From the NCBI GenBank assembly GCA_965248135.1, contig CBDFIN010000011.1, positions 186,001 to 250,000 on the forward strand: DNA of 64,000 nucleotides, given 5' to 3'. The stretch's first letter is position 1. Each line of letters begins with the position of its first letter. The translations under genes and the position numbers were made by a program. The notes beneath the pieces are model-generated. The model was not told the DNA's origin. It searched no databases and was given only the letters and a program-made list of their open reading frames with translations. Below are positions 35,001 to 44,660 of the stretch, piece after piece. The DNA comes from SZUA-100 sp965248135 (GTDB lineage Bacteria > Pseudomonadota > Alphaproteobacteria > Rhizobiales > Rhizobiaceae).

Positions 35001-36296
35001 TCAAAAATTCGTCAAATAGCGGTCTAGTTCAACCTGCGTTACCTGGTTGGCAAAGAATTCCAGTTCGCGCTCACCCTGTTGTATCAGGATGGTCAGCGTG
35101 TCCTTGCCGATGACATTTTCCATGAACCTGGAATTTTTCGCCAGATCAACCGCGGCACCCAGATCAGCAGGCAGCATCTCATCCGCACTACCCTCATAAG
35201 CATTACCGGTTGTCTCAACTGACGGCGACAGCCCCTGTTCGATCCCGTCAAGCCCGGCAGCGATTTCGCAGGCCATCAGGTTATAAGGATTACAGTCAGC
35301 CGATCCATCGCGTTTTTCAACCCGAACTGCACTGTCGCTGCCCTCTATGATGCGAATGCCAACCGTTCGATTATCGACACCCCAAGAATTATTGGTCGGA
35401 CTGAAGGCATATGGCACCCGGCGGCGATAGGCGTTTGGCGTGGTTGCTCCGGCAAGCGACATTTCTACCATGCGTTGCTGGATGCCCGCCACATAGTTCT
35501 TGCCGGTCTTCGAGAGTTTGCCATTATCGGCAAAGACGTTCTTGCCATCTTTCCACAGCGAATGATGCAGGTGAAATCCATTGCCGGATTCTTCTAAAAA
35601 TGGTTTAGCCATGAAAGTTGCGATATAGCCGTGCGATCCGGCAATCTCTTTGACCAGGCCGCGAAAGGCAATAACCCGGTCGGCAGCCTGCATCGCTTCA
35701 CAGTAGCGAATATTGACCTCGACCTGTCCGGCGGCATATTCAGGATTGGATTGCTCAATCGGTATGCCAACCTCGTTAAGATGGCGCCGGATTGGTCCAA
35801 GCACATGTTCAAGTTCGGCAGACCTTGTCAGCGAATAAACACCGATGCCCTGATCGCGCGGTTTCAAGGTGTCTTTGTCAAGCAGATAGAATTCAAGTTC
35901 AGCGCCAATTTGCACCTCGTAGCCCATCTTGCTGGCCCGATCGAGAACTCTGACCAGACCATTGCGTGGATCTATCGGTACCGGTTTATGGTCCATTCCC
36001 TCAAGCCGGCCAAAGCAGAAGGCCACCCCTTCTTCCCAGGGCGATTGATAGGCCGGGCCATTGGGAAAGATGTGCATATCGGGATAACCATTATCGAAAT
36101 TCACATAAGGCGTGTCCCAGACATCGCAGGTCATATCGATGGCAAGCGTTGCCATCGATAATGCCATGCCGTTTTTACAAATGTTGGGCCAGTGGCTCGC
36201 CGGTACACGTTTACCCCGCAATATGCCGTTCATGTCTCCGATTCCCAGAGCGATGGTATGCGTACCCTCAGGCAGTTTCGTAAAATCCGCGCTCAT
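35001..36296 (-). CDS. Glutamine-synthetase-family ligase (gamma-glutamyl-amine synthetase type)
   Basis: A 431-residue enzyme of the glutamine synthetase superfamily. The beta-grasp N-domain has LGIGDMNGILRGKRVPASHW, and the catalytic domain has IGAELEFYLLDKD, AGQVEVNIRY, NGFHLHHSLW, RRVPYAFSPTNNSWGVDNRT and RVEKRDGSADCNPYNLMA. The D-M-N-G-x-x-R-G-K-R start is like PuuA and GlnA3/GlnA4 proteins that glutamylate amines, not like GlnA. It probably joins glutamate to an amine using ATP. The start at 36296 follows GGGAGGA; the ORF's earlier TTG is less likely. It is last in the glxBCD operon. Confidence 0.85.
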   Translation of the reverse strand: MSADFTKLPEGTHTIALGIGDMNGILRGKRVPASHWPNICKNGMALSMATLAIDMTCDVWDTPYVNFDNGYPDMHIFPNGPAYQSPWEEGVAFCFGRLEGMDHKPVPIDPRNGLVRVLDRASKMGYEVQIGAELEFYLLDKDTLKPRDQGIGVYSLTRSAELEHVLGPIRRHLNEVGIPIEQSNPEYAAGQVEVNIRYCEAMQAADRVIAFRGLVKEIAGSHGYIATFMAKPFLEESGNGFHLHHSLWKDGKNVFADNGKLSKTGKNYVAGIQQRMVEMSLAGATTPNAYRRRVPYAFSPTNNSWGVDNRTVGIRIIEGSDSAVRVEKRDGSADCNPYNLMACEIAAGLDGIEQGLSPSVETTGNAYEGSADEMLPADLGAAVDLAKNSRFMENVIGKDTLTILIQQGERELEFFANQVTQVELDRYLTNF

Positions 36297-36343
36297 CAAA
36301 ATCCTCCCAAATCAGACTAGCGATATTGATACTTCATCTCACT

Positions 36344-37765
36344 CTACCATGTAAACGGCCGATCGATGCCGGCAAGCTTGACGCCGGTAAAGGCCGAAGC
36401 GTCGGTAGAAAGAGCACGTAAATCTTCCATCTCAAGGTTGTGTACTGACGACTTCCCACAAGCCTTGGCCAACAGGGTGATTTCCATTGTCATGGCGGTC
36501 AGATATCTTGCCACCCGTTCGGAAGCTGCCGGAACATCTATGCGTTCTTCCAGCTCCGGCTCTTGCGTGGTTATACCCACCGGACACAATCCGGTGTGGC
36601 AGTGGTGACATTTTCCCGGTTCCGTGCCAAGGGCAGCATACTCGTCAAAGTAACGAGGTGAATTGCAGCCAAGGGCGATCAGCGAACCGGTTCCCACCAT
36701 CACCGCATCAGCGCCCAATGCCAAACATTTAGCCGCATCTGTACCGGAGCGGATACCGCCCGCTGCAACCAGCGATACCTTGCCCGACATGCCGCATTCA
36801 TCCAACGCCTCACGCGCTGCGCGTATGGCGGTCATGGTTGGGATACCGGTGTGATTGAGCAACAATTCCGGAGAGGCGCCAGTGCCGCCTTCGGCGCCAT
36901 CGACCACGACAACATCGACACCGGCTTTTGCCGCAATCGCCACATCAAAACGCGGGCGGGTCGCACCCATTTTAAGGAATATCGGCACCTGATAGTCGGT
37001 TGCCTCGCGCAGTTCTTCAATCTTGATCTGCATATCGTCGGCGCCAAGGAAATCAGGATGTCTGACGGTCGATCGCTGATCAACACCGGAAGGTAGCGAG
37101 CGCATGCCAGCTACTCGTTGTGAAACTTTCATGCCCAGTAACAGTCCGCCGGTACCAGGCTTGGCGCCCTGACCAACCACCAGTTCAATCGCATCGGCCA
37201 TACGCAAATGAGACAGATCGAGCATGTAGCGCGACGGGGTCATTTGGTAGACAAGAGTCTTTGAAGCTCGGCGCTCGTCTTCCAGCATGCCACCTTCGCC
37301 AGTACACGTCATCGAACCGACTTTCGAAGCGCCATAGCCCAGCGCTGCCTTGGCATTTGCTGATAATGCACCAAACGACATTGACGCAATATAGATTGGG
37401 ATATCCAGCTCCAGCGGTTTTTCCACCAGCCCGGTTCCACCACCCAGAATTGTTTTGGTATCACAACTTTCACGGTATCCTTCCAGCGGCAATCTGGTCA
37501 TAGTTGCCGGCACAAAGGTCAAGTCATCAAACGTTGGCAGTCGGTGATTGAAGCTGTTAAATCCGCGTATCTGATAGCGCCCGAGGCGAGACAGGGCATG
37601 AATTTCCGAAATGGATTCAGGTGTCCAACTGACGGATTCGCCACGCGCATAGGACCTGGGCACACCGACCGGGCGATCTTCCAGCCCGCCATCTTTCATG
37701 GCCACCGCATCTTCTGATGGCATCTCGAATGGATACTCGTATGGTTTTTTTATATCATCAGCCAT
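36344..37765 (-). CDS. glxD: FMN-binding glutamate-synthase-like subunit (GlxD / MgsC family)
   Basis: A 473-residue protein matching the central and FMN domains of glutamate synthase GltB: YIASMSFGALSANAKAALGY, GEGGMLEDER, the barrel strand IFLKMGATRPRFDVA, VVVVDGAEGGTGASPELLLN and LVAAGGIRSGTDAAKCLALG. A cysteine cluster (C-H-H-C-H-T-G-L-C-P-V-G-I) probably holds an iron-sulfur centre. With GlxB and GlxC it makes up a split GltB, the arrangement of N-methylglutamate synthase, which moves an amine onto a glutamate skeleton. It overlaps glxC by 16 bp. Confidence 0.85.
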   Translation of the reverse strand: MADDIKKPYEYPFEMPSEDAVAMKDGGLEDRPVGVPRSYARGESVSWTPESISEIHALSRLGRYQIRGFNSFNHRLPTFDDLTFVPATMTRLPLEGYRESCDTKTILGGGTGLVEKPLELDIPIYIASMSFGALSANAKAALGYGASKVGSMTCTGEGGMLEDERRASKTLVYQMTPSRYMLDLSHLRMADAIELVVGQGAKPGTGGLLLGMKVSQRVAGMRSLPSGVDQRSTVRHPDFLGADDMQIKIEELREATDYQVPIFLKMGATRPRFDVAIAAKAGVDVVVVDGAEGGTGASPELLLNHTGIPTMTAIRAAREALDECGMSGKVSLVAAGGIRSGTDAAKCLALGADAVMVGTGSLIALGCNSPRYFDEYAALGTEPGKCHHCHTGLCPVGITTQEPELEERIDVPAASERVARYLTAMTMEITLLAKACGKSSVHNLEMEDLRALSTDASAFTGVKLAGIDRPFTW

Positions 37766-38442
37766 GCGCCAGCGTCCCTACTTTCAAAATGCCACAAACG
37801 TTGTGCGGATACGATTTTTTGCCATTGACGTGTGTTGTCACCTAAGCCCAATCCGTTGAGAAGATTTTCAACGCTGACGACTTCCTGCTCGCTGGGTTCG
37901 ACAATTTTTGAATCTACCCCAAGCGATTCAATCGGTCCTGCAACCCAGACTTCACCGCCCCAAAGACTGTCGGCACAGGCACCACCTGCGCCGGAGAGCG
38001 CGATAATGCGTCCGGCATGGGCCATGAAACCGGACATGTACCCGATCTTGCCTTCAACCACGATATCGCCGCCTTTCATTGCCACCCCGCAACGCGGTCC
38101 TGCATCACCTTTAACATGAATGAGGCCGCCACGCATGGATGCACCGAGCGACATGCCCGCATAGCCGTTCACAAGTATTTCCCCGCTCGACATCGCTTCG
38201 CCGCATGACCATCCGACATTGCGCTCAACTTTTATGTGAGCTCCGTCGTTCAGCCCGCCGCAATAGTAGCCGACACTGCCCTCAAAACGAACCTTGGCTC
38301 CTGCCGGCAGCCCGACGCCAAGATTGTGTCGGGATCCGGTCTGTTGGACGATGATCTCATTGCCTTTTGCGAGCAGGGCCTTGATCTCCTTGTTGACCTC
38401 CCGGATAGGGCGATCCTTAACAGTAACGATTGCCTGGCTCAT
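37750..38442 (-). CDS. glxC: Glutamate-synthase C-terminal (GXGXG) domain subunit (GlxC / MgsB family)
   Basis: A 230-residue beta-helix protein equal to the C-terminal domain of GltB. Repeated glycine-rich turns are visible: GVGLPAGAKVRFEGSVGYYC, GGLNDGAHIKVERNVGWSCG, YAGMSLGASMRGGLIHVKGD and PRCGVAMKGGDIVVEGKIGY. In GltB this domain is structural and links the ammonia tunnel between the active sites. It overlaps glxD by 16 bp and glxB by 4 bp, so the three subunits are translationally coupled. Confidence 0.87.
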   Translation of the reverse strand: MSQAIVTVKDRPIREVNKEIKALLAKGNEIIVQQTGSRHNLGVGLPAGAKVRFEGSVGYYCGGLNDGAHIKVERNVGWSCGEAMSSGEILVNGYAGMSLGASMRGGLIHVKGDAGPRCGVAMKGGDIVVEGKIGYMSGFMAHAGRIIALSGAGGACADSLWGGEVWVAGPIESLGVDSKIVEPSEQEVVSVENLLNGLGLGDNTRQWQKIVSAQRLWHFESRDAGAWLMI

Positions 38443-39383
38443 GCCGCTTTCCCCAATGGCCCGATGTCCCAGGTTTTGGTCATGCTTGGGCCGTCATAAT
38501 TGTCGACTGCCTCCTCGCCAAGATAGATACTCCGAACCGCCTGTTCTTCGGTGGCGACAGCCATCTGACCTTCTTTTTCAATCACCACCAGCGGTTTGAT
38601 AGCCCAGCGGTCCTTGGCAAATCCCATGTCGTGGATATCTGCTATCAAGAACGTGAATACGCCATCTATATTGGAGATTGATTTCTTCAACGCCTGGGCC
38701 TGGCTCATACCTTGCGACATCTGATCAGATATCCACACGGCCAGCAATTCGCTGTCATTGTAGGTCATGAAGCGATAGCCCTTTCGTTCCAGCCGATCAC
38801 GCCAGGTATAATAGTCAGTGATCTGCCCATTGTGGACAATGGCGACATCGGGAAACGGGCGAGCCCAAAACGGATGGCTGGCGGTAGGCGAAACGCTCGA
38901 TTCTGTGGCCAGACGAGCATGACCAAGACCATGGGTTCCGATAAAATCACGTATCGGGTGTTTGTCTGCAACTTCGGTTGCACCGCCCAAATCCTTGAGG
39001 ATCTCAAGCGAGCGGCCGACCGATTGAATTTCGAAGTTTTCACACAGCGTATCGGCCGATGCGGCCCACCGGTTGAAATTGACCGGGTCTTTGATCACCA
39101 TTCGTACGGATACATGACTGGTCCCGGCTTCATCCCAGGTGGGATCTGAAACAAAATCAGATCCATTGTCAGTCAAAATGTCTTTAAAACTCTGCAAATC
39201 TTCCGAAAGACGATCGCGATCATTGCCCATGGCGCGAACAATATACCCGGTTTCCAGTGGCTCTCCATAAAGCGCAAATCCGGTCGAATCGGCGCCGCGA
39301 TGGCGTTGTGCTTCCATCAGTTTCACCAAATCATCACCAACTCTACCTGGTGACGTCAAAATTCGACCGGCAATTCCGCACAT
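38439..39383 (-). CDS. glxB: Class II glutamine amidotransferase subunit (GlxB / MgsA family)
   Basis: A 314-residue Ntn-type amidotransferase. The nucleophile is Cys2 in M-C-G-I-A-G, followed by MEAQRHRGADSTGFALYG. The middle has GHARLATESSVSPTASHPFW and IVHNGQITDYYTW, which bind glutamine in this class. It would release ammonia, or accept the amine of a gamma-glutamyl amide, for GlxD. It is first in the glxBCD-ligase operon, with a perfect GntR-type palindrome 14 bp upstream of its ATG. Confidence 0.88.
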   Translation of the reverse strand: MCGIAGRILTSPGRVGDDLVKLMEAQRHRGADSTGFALYGEPLETGYIVRAMGNDRDRLSEDLQSFKDILTDNGSDFVSDPTWDEAGTSHVSVRMVIKDPVNFNRWAASADTLCENFEIQSVGRSLEILKDLGGATEVADKHPIRDFIGTHGLGHARLATESSVSPTASHPFWARPFPDVAIVHNGQITDYYTWRDRLERKGYRFMTYNDSELLAVWISDQMSQGMSQAQALKKSISNIDGVFTFLIADIHDMGFAKDRWAIKPLVVIEKEGQMAVATEEQAVRSIYLGEEAVDNYDGPSMTKTWDIGPLGKAA

Positions 39384-39396
39384 CGGTTAAATCCTT

Positions 39397-39413
39397 TTGT
39401 ATACAGTATACAA
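39397..39413. promoter_or_regulatory. GntR/FCD-type operator, site 2 (perfect palindrome)
   Basis: TTGTATACAGTATACAA is a perfect 8-1-8 palindrome 14 bp upstream of the glxB start, where a bound repressor would block transcription or translation. A further half-like ATATACAG follows. It serves as the reference for the other three sites. Confidence 0.8.
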
Positions 39414-39483
39414 TATACAGTTTGAACTTATCGTCACATCGCATGAAACTCAAGCGAAACTTTTTATTTCTTGCCGACTCCCG

Positions 39484-40371
39484 TTACCGCATTGGTTCAG
39501 GGTTTGTCGAAATGATGCCGTTGGGGCGATATACCAAAAACATGATCAACAGCATCAACACCACAGCATCCCTGAACACAACCAGATTGTCCGGCAGAAT
39601 AAACAACAAGGTTGCCTCCAGGGCACCGAGCATGAAGCCGCCATAGAGCGCGCCTTTCGGGTTGGAGAGCCCACCAATTATGGCTGCGATAAGCGCTTTG
39701 ATCATTGGCGTCAGACCGAGGGCAGGAAAGACCGCACCGCGTTGAGAGATCCACAACAGAGCTGCAATACCGGCAAGCGCACCTGACAAAAAGAAGGCCA
39801 AGGCAATTACCCGGTTAGCCTGTATACCCATTATTCGTGCCACGTCAAAATCTGCAGCTGATGCGCGAAGCGATATTCCAAGCCGCGAACGGGCGAGGAA
39901 TAAACGCAGTAATATCAGCGAGCTAAATGCCACGATCACGGTGAAAATCTGGGCGCGAGAAACAAAAACCTCGCCAATGGTGATATAGCCTGACAGGAGT
40001 TCCGGAATCGGGATCGGTTTTGAGCGCGGGCTGATACCAATCTGAAAAATGACATGCAGCGCACCCGATATGGCAAAGGATGTAATCAACAATGTCATCG
40101 GGCTTCGGCCGCGTAACGGTCGAAAAGCTACCCGCTCCATCGCAACGGCACACATTCCAGCAAAGAAGATAGCAATCAATACCGCCAGCCAGAACGGAAT
40201 ACCCCAGCCAATCTGGAACAACAAAGCATAGCCAAAAAGGGTCATCAGGTCGCCATGGGCAAAGTTTAAGAAACCCAATTGCCCGAATACGACCACCAAG
40301 CCCAGCGCCAACAGGGCATAAATGCTGCCAAGGTTCAAGACTGCTATCAAAAACTGGAAAAATTCAGCCAT
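39484..40371 (-). CDS. Liv-type ABC permease (LivH family)
   Basis: A 295-residue permease with the LivH signature (LVVVFGQLGFLNFAHGDLMT), eight or so hydrophobic segments and the coupling loop LGISLRASAADFDVARIMGI. It is the last importer gene, 11 bp after livF. The full importer order in transcription is livM-livG fusion, binding protein, livF, livH. Unlike the permease at 24827 it has the usual family length. Confidence 0.9.
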   Translation of the reverse strand: MAEFFQFLIAVLNLGSIYALLALGLVVVFGQLGFLNFAHGDLMTLFGYALLFQIGWGIPFWLAVLIAIFFAGMCAVAMERVAFRPLRGRSPMTLLITSFAISGALHVIFQIGISPRSKPIPIPELLSGYITIGEVFVSRAQIFTVIVAFSSLILLRLFLARSRLGISLRASAADFDVARIMGIQANRVIALAFFLSGALAGIAALLWISQRGAVFPALGLTPMIKALIAAIIGGLSNPKGALYGGFMLGALEATLLFILPDNLVVFRDAVVLMLLIMFLVYRPNGIISTNPEPMR

Positions 40372-40382
40372 GTTCTTCTCAT

Positions 40383-41090
40383 TTATCCACCGGCTCCCAG
40401 ATAATTATCGTGAATGTTTTGATCGTTTGCCAACTCATTCGCCGGCCCGGACTGAACGATTTTTCCTAACTCCATCACGTAGGCGCGATCGGCAATTGCG
40501 AGGCTTTTCTTGATGTTCTGCTCAACCAGTAAAATGGTTACTCCCGCGGCTCTCAGCCCGGAAATTATCTCAAACACCTTGGTTACGATTTTTGGTGCAA
40601 GACCCAGTGAAGGCTCATCCAGTATTAAGCAGGTCGGATTGACCATAAGCGCCCGTGCGATGGCCAGCATCTGCTGTTCACCACCGGAAAGGGTGCCTGC
40701 CTCCTGTTCCCGGCGTTCGCGCAGCAGCGGGAATTGCTCCAATACGGCGTCAAGACGCGTTTCAAACTGTGAACGTGTCAGCGTGCAACCACCGGCCCGC
40801 AGATTATCAATCACCGAAAGCGGCTTGAAAACCCGGCGACCTTCCGGCGAAAATGACAGACCCAGTCCAGCGCGACTTTCAACCGCAATATCTGTCAGCG
40901 GAACATCTTTCAGCCGCACAGTGCCATTTTGGATGGGAACCAAACCCATGACCGCATTCAAGGTCGTGGTTTTTCCTGCCCCGTTGGCGCCGATTATGGT
41001 GACGATCTCGCCTTTTTGAACATCAAAGGAAACACCTTTTACTGCTGCCACCGGTCCATAGGAAACACACAAGTTGGAAACAAAGAGCAT
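40383..41090 (-). CDS. Liv-type ABC ATPase (LivF family)
   Basis: A 235-residue ATPase with Walker A TIIGANGAGKTTTLNAVM, LivF-type FSPEGRRVFKPLSVIDNLRA, signature GTLSGGEQQMLAIARAL, Walker B CLILDEPSLGLAPKI and V-E-Q-N. It supplies one of the two ATPases of the second importer; the other is fused to the LivM permease. I start at the ATG of M-L-F-V-S-N; a TTG one codon earlier is also possible. Confidence 0.92.
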   Translation of the reverse strand: MLFVSNLCVSYGPVAAVKGVSFDVQKGEIVTIIGANGAGKTTTLNAVMGLVPIQNGTVRLKDVPLTDIAVESRAGLGLSFSPEGRRVFKPLSVIDNLRAGGCTLTRSQFETRLDAVLEQFPLLRERREQEAGTLSGGEQQMLAIARALMVNPTCLILDEPSLGLAPKIVTKVFEIISGLRAAGVTILLVEQNIKKSLAIADRAYVMELGKIVQSGPANELANDQNIHDNYLGAGG

Positions 41091-41127
41091 CAATCGGTTC
41101 GCCAGATAGGGTCTATTAAATTACGAG

Positions 41128-41153
41128 CCACCGGCAATCAAAAGCACCGGTGG
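41128..41153. terminator. Hairpin after the second binding-protein gene
   Basis: CCACCGG and CCGGTGG form a short GC-rich stem around a loop of about 12 bases, 17 bp beyond the stop of the binding-protein gene (which reads leftward). There is no T-run on the sense side. Probably an intra-operon stabiliser or weak terminator. Confidence 0.45.
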
Positions 41154-41169
41154 TCTGTTTTCGGATTGG

Positions 41170-42345
41170 TTACATCTTGGCGTCGGGAATTTCGGTGACA
41201 TCAAGTTTGATCGACGTGATGTGTTTGCCTTCACCACCCTCGATTTTCATGATGTGTACCGGAAGATTGGGGGCTTTGCCGACACCTTTAAATGTCGCAG
41301 AACCAATTTCGGTCTCGACATTTTCCAGTTGACCAAACGCATCGCGCAAAGCTGCCGGTTCTATGGTTCCGGCTGCTTTGGCAGCAGCTGTAACCATGCG
41401 CATGGCAGAATATCCAACCATTGCCGGATAAAAGCTGTCCGCATTACCGAATTCTGCTTCATATGCTTTGACGAAGTCGGCAGCGCTTGTGCTTGTTCCC
41501 GGCGCGGCCATGGTGACATAGTGAACACCTTCAACGACCTTACCAAGACCCTTTACCGATGGCTGGTCCAGCACATCCGGACCGAGATACGTTGAAGTGA
41601 TTCCCGCGGCGCGAAGCTGGTTTATGAAGATCGGAAAGTCATTATCAAACGGCATTGCCATGATAACATCTGGCTGTTGGGGTAGCTTCTTAATATCGGC
41701 AACGACCTTGGAGAACTCCTGCTGGTCGTAGGTGAATGTTGATTGACCAATCACCTTGCCTCCAAGCTCTTCAAATTTGTCTTTGAAATACAAAGGCAAA
41801 AATTCGGTGTAGGGATCAAAGTCGGACGTCACGATATAGGCGGTCTTGGCGTTCAGATTGTCGACTGCAAACTTCCCGTAGACAGTTCCCATATGGGCAT
41901 CCGACATCATGACCAGATAACTGCCGCCACCAGCGCGTGCTGGAATGGTAGGCTGGGATGCGATGGTATGCATGATCAACAGGTTTTCCTTTTTGACCAT
42001 AGTCCCGGCGGCAATCGCGCTCGGCGAAATCGCACTGGAGATGAACATGTTCATTTTCTCAGATTTCAACAGCCCGGCAATTGCGATTGCAGTTTTCTGC
42101 GGATCAGAGGCGTCATCCCGCTCAACCAGTTTGATCGGGTATTTTCCGTTCAGTCCGCCCTGTTTGTTGGCTTGCTTGATATACATGGTGACGCCCTGCA
42201 TAAACGGCGCGTCATAGGCGGCCATGAAGCCCGTGCGCGCGCTTACGGCGCCGATAACAAAGTCTTCAGCGTGAGCAGCGCCGACCCAGGCTCCAGCCAA
42301 AGTTGAAGCAGCAATTGTTGCTGCGGCTAAGGTTCTGCGGTTCAT
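41170..42345 (-). CDS. ABC importer substrate-binding protein, Liv/amide type
   Basis: A 391-residue periplasmic protein. The signal peptide is MNRRTLAAATIAASTLAGAW...AHA, followed by a type I binding fold: FVIGAVSARTGFMAAYDAPF, KLVERDDASDPQKTAIAIAG, FISSAISPSAIAAGTMVKKE and AYIVTSDFDPYTEFLPLYFK. Overall it is closer to the amide/urea and aromatic subgroup than to LivJ. The ligand is probably the amine, or a glutamyl-amine, that the surrounding enzymes process. Confidence 0.88.
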   Translation of the reverse strand: MNRRTLAAATIAASTLAGAWVGAAHAEDFVIGAVSARTGFMAAYDAPFMQGVTMYIKQANKQGGLNGKYPIKLVERDDASDPQKTAIAIAGLLKSEKMNMFISSAISPSAIAAGTMVKKENLLIMHTIASQPTIPARAGGGSYLVMMSDAHMGTVYGKFAVDNLNAKTAYIVTSDFDPYTEFLPLYFKDKFEELGGKVIGQSTFTYDQQEFSKVVADIKKLPQQPDVIMAMPFDNDFPIFINQLRAAGITSTYLGPDVLDQPSVKGLGKVVEGVHYVTMAAPGTSTSAADFVKAYEAEFGNADSFYPAMVGYSAMRMVTAAAKAAGTIEPAALRDAFGQLENVETEIGSATFKGVGKAPNLPVHIMKIEGGEGKHITSIKLDVTEIPDAKM

Positions 42346-42381
42346 TTTCTCTCTCCCGGTTTAGTGAAATTTATGGTTCGG

Positions 42382-44289
42382 TTAGTTCTCTTCCCCCTCT
42401 TCTCCCACATAGGCTTCAATCACATCAGCATTGATGCTGATTTCCTTCGGCAGTCCGTCGGCGATCATCTCGCCCTTGTTGAGCACGTAAATCCGGTCGC
42501 ATAGTTGCATGACCATTTTCAAATCGTGCTCGACGAGCAAAACACCGACGCCGAATTCCTGAACGATCCGTTCAAGCAGGGCCTTCAGTTCTTCCGTTTC
42601 CGAAGAGTTCATTCCTGCAGCTGGTTCATCCAGCAATACAAAATCGGGTTCCAGCGCCAAAGCACGGGCAATCTCAAGGCGTCGCTGGTCGCCATATGCA
42701 AGATTACTGGCCAATGTGGTGGCCTTGTCCCCCAGGTTGAGCATGGTCAGCCAGCCAAATGCACATTCCTGAGCCGCTTTGCGGCCAAGCCGTGGCGACC
42801 TTACCGTGACCGCGCAAATAACATTCTCAAGCACCGTAAGAGAGGTAAACAGACGGATATTTTGATAGGTTCGACCAAGCCCGTTGCGCGCCAGACGCAC
42901 CGCGCTCCACAATGTGGCATCCTTGTTGGCAAGGGCGATGGTGCCGGATGATGCAAACAGATTACCGGTCAGAATATTGATAAGTGTTGTTTTGCCCGCA
43001 CCATTCGGCCCGATCAATCCGACAATTTCACCAGCCTCCACACACAGGCTGACATTTGAAAGAGCGCTCAGTCCGCCAAAGGTTTTTGACAGGTTCGATG
43101 TTTCAAGAATTCGCTCGTCATTGACCCGGTAAGTGGGCAACACCACTTTGCCTTGATGCAGAGCATCCCCTTTTTCTCTCCTCAACATTAAGGTTGCCAG
43201 TTCGCGATAACCCAACACCCCTTCTGGTCGCAAATAAAGAACAATGAGAATGAGAATTGAAAATGAAATTGCGGTCAAGCCAAAGACCAGTGGAAACTCG
43301 AAACCGAATATCGTTTCCGTTCCTGCGAAACTGCCAAGATATTCTTCGGTTTTTCGAAAAACCTCTTCTGCAAAGGTGATTACAATGGCCCCGATCACGC
43401 AACCGCTAATTGAGCGATAGCCGCCCAGAATAATCATCACGACCAATGCAAATGTTTTTTCCAGATAAAATCCATTTGGAGAAATCACCCCGACAACATG
43501 AGCGTACAATCCGCCCGCCAAACCGACCAGACCGGCGCTGGCGGTCCAGAAGATGAAGATATTGATCTGTGGGTTAATACCGATCGATCTGGAAGCTTGC
43601 TCTTCATCACGCGTCGCCTCAAGGTGACGGGCGGCGGCGGTACTCTTCAAATAAAAGGCCGCGGCCAGGGCCAGTAACAAAGAACCGATCACCACTGACC
43701 AGGTCGCTTGCTCTGTCGGGATGCCATAGAGCGATTGTTTGCCGTTGGTTAGAAGTTTTGCACCGGTAAAAACCAGATAGGCAATGATTACTAGGCCGAA
43801 GCTGGCAATCACAGCCGAAGTTTCCCTCAACCGCATCATTACCAGTCCGGACAAGGCGCCAATTACCAGGCAAACCGCAATGCCCACTGGCAGCGCCAAT
43901 GGCAATGGCCATTCCGCTTGGACGATGAAATCCGGCATTTCAGCCAGAAGGAACGATTTTAACGAAGGAGGTAATGTTAGCCACGTTGTGACGTAGGCAC
44001 CGACACCAAAGAATGCCACATGCCCCAAAGACAGGATTCCACTTGTGCCGGAAAACAGCCCCAGCCCAACGGCTGCGATGATGTTAATGCAGCCGAGCAG
44101 GATCAACTCTCGTCCGGCAATATCTGCAAACACAGCAAGTGCAACAACAATGCAGATTAATGGAAATATCGTTGCAAACGATAGCAGGCTTTCCCGCGTA
44201 CGCTGATCGTAAGGCGCTGTTTTCAACCTACTAATGCCACGCCGTCCGGTCATAGCGCCCGAAACAAGAAATTCCTGTTGCTCACTCAT
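42382..44289 (-). CDS. Fused Liv-type permease and ATPase (LivM-LivG)
   Basis: A 635-residue fusion. Residues up to about 360 are a LivM permease (ILSLGHVAFFGVGAYVTTWL, coupling loop ATRDEEQASRSIGINPQINI), and from about 385 a LivG ATPase: Walker A GLIGPNGAGKTTLINIL, signature LAYGDQRRLEIARALAL in the G-D-Q form usual for LivG, Walker B FVLLDEPAAGMNSSE and L-L-V-E-H-D. The fusion fixes the permease:ATPase ratio. An ATG at 44289 follows a GTG one codon upstream. It is first in the importer operon, below operator site 3. Confidence 0.9.
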   Translation of the reverse strand: MSEQQEFLVSGAMTGRRGISRLKTAPYDQRTRESLLSFATIFPLICIVVALAVFADIAGRELILLGCINIIAAVGLGLFSGTSGILSLGHVAFFGVGAYVTTWLTLPPSLKSFLLAEMPDFIVQAEWPLPLALPVGIAVCLVIGALSGLVMMRLRETSAVIASFGLVIIAYLVFTGAKLLTNGKQSLYGIPTEQATWSVVIGSLLLALAAAFYLKSTAAARHLEATRDEEQASRSIGINPQINIFIFWTASAGLVGLAGGLYAHVVGVISPNGFYLEKTFALVVMIILGGYRSISGCVIGAIVITFAEEVFRKTEEYLGSFAGTETIFGFEFPLVFGLTAISFSILILIVLYLRPEGVLGYRELATLMLRREKGDALHQGKVVLPTYRVNDERILETSNLSKTFGGLSALSNVSLCVEAGEIVGLIGPNGAGKTTLINILTGNLFASSGTIALANKDATLWSAVRLARNGLGRTYQNIRLFTSLTVLENVICAVTVRSPRLGRKAAQECAFGWLTMLNLGDKATTLASNLAYGDQRRLEIARALALEPDFVLLDEPAAGMNSSETEELKALLERIVQEFGVGVLLVEHDLKMVMQLCDRIYVLNKGEMIADGLPKEISINADVIEAYVGEEGEEN

Positions 44290-44394
44290 CACAATCTGAT
44301 GACACCAAGGCAGCAGCCCCTACGAGCAGACCGACTAGCGGAAAACCAGCTTCAGCGGCATCACAATTCCTCCCAATTGTCCCACAATGTTTTT

Positions 44395-44411
44395 TTGTAT
44401 ACTGTATTCAA
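44395..44411. promoter_or_regulatory. GntR/FCD-type operator, site 3
   Basis: TTGTATACTGTATTCAA lies 106 bp upstream of the livM-livG start and matches the perfect site at 39397 apart from one base in the right arm and the central base. The rest of 44290-44660 holds no gene. Confidence 0.75.
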
Positions 44412-44660
44412 TTTCAAACTAACATTCTTTAACCCTGTCGGCAATTGAAAAAATTCAACAGGTTTCAATCAGATGACTGCTTCATGGAAAACCAGAAAGT
44501 GGCGGTGCTCATCGGCCGGTTTTGTCCAAGTCTAGCATGTGGACCTTGGATTGTTATCGTTTTGGAACTGCGTGGCCCGATTTTATTGACGATTTCAATC
44601 AACAAAAATACGATCTCAAGCACCGTTAACCATGTGTTCAATTTGATGAAAAACGGGGGG

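Noticed and set aside
35001..36296. Calling the glutamine-synthetase-like gene gmaS or glnT
   Set aside because: The N-terminal motif is of the PuuA/GlnA3 kind, not that of GlnT or gamma-glutamylmethylamide synthetase, so no symbol was given despite the glxBCD context.
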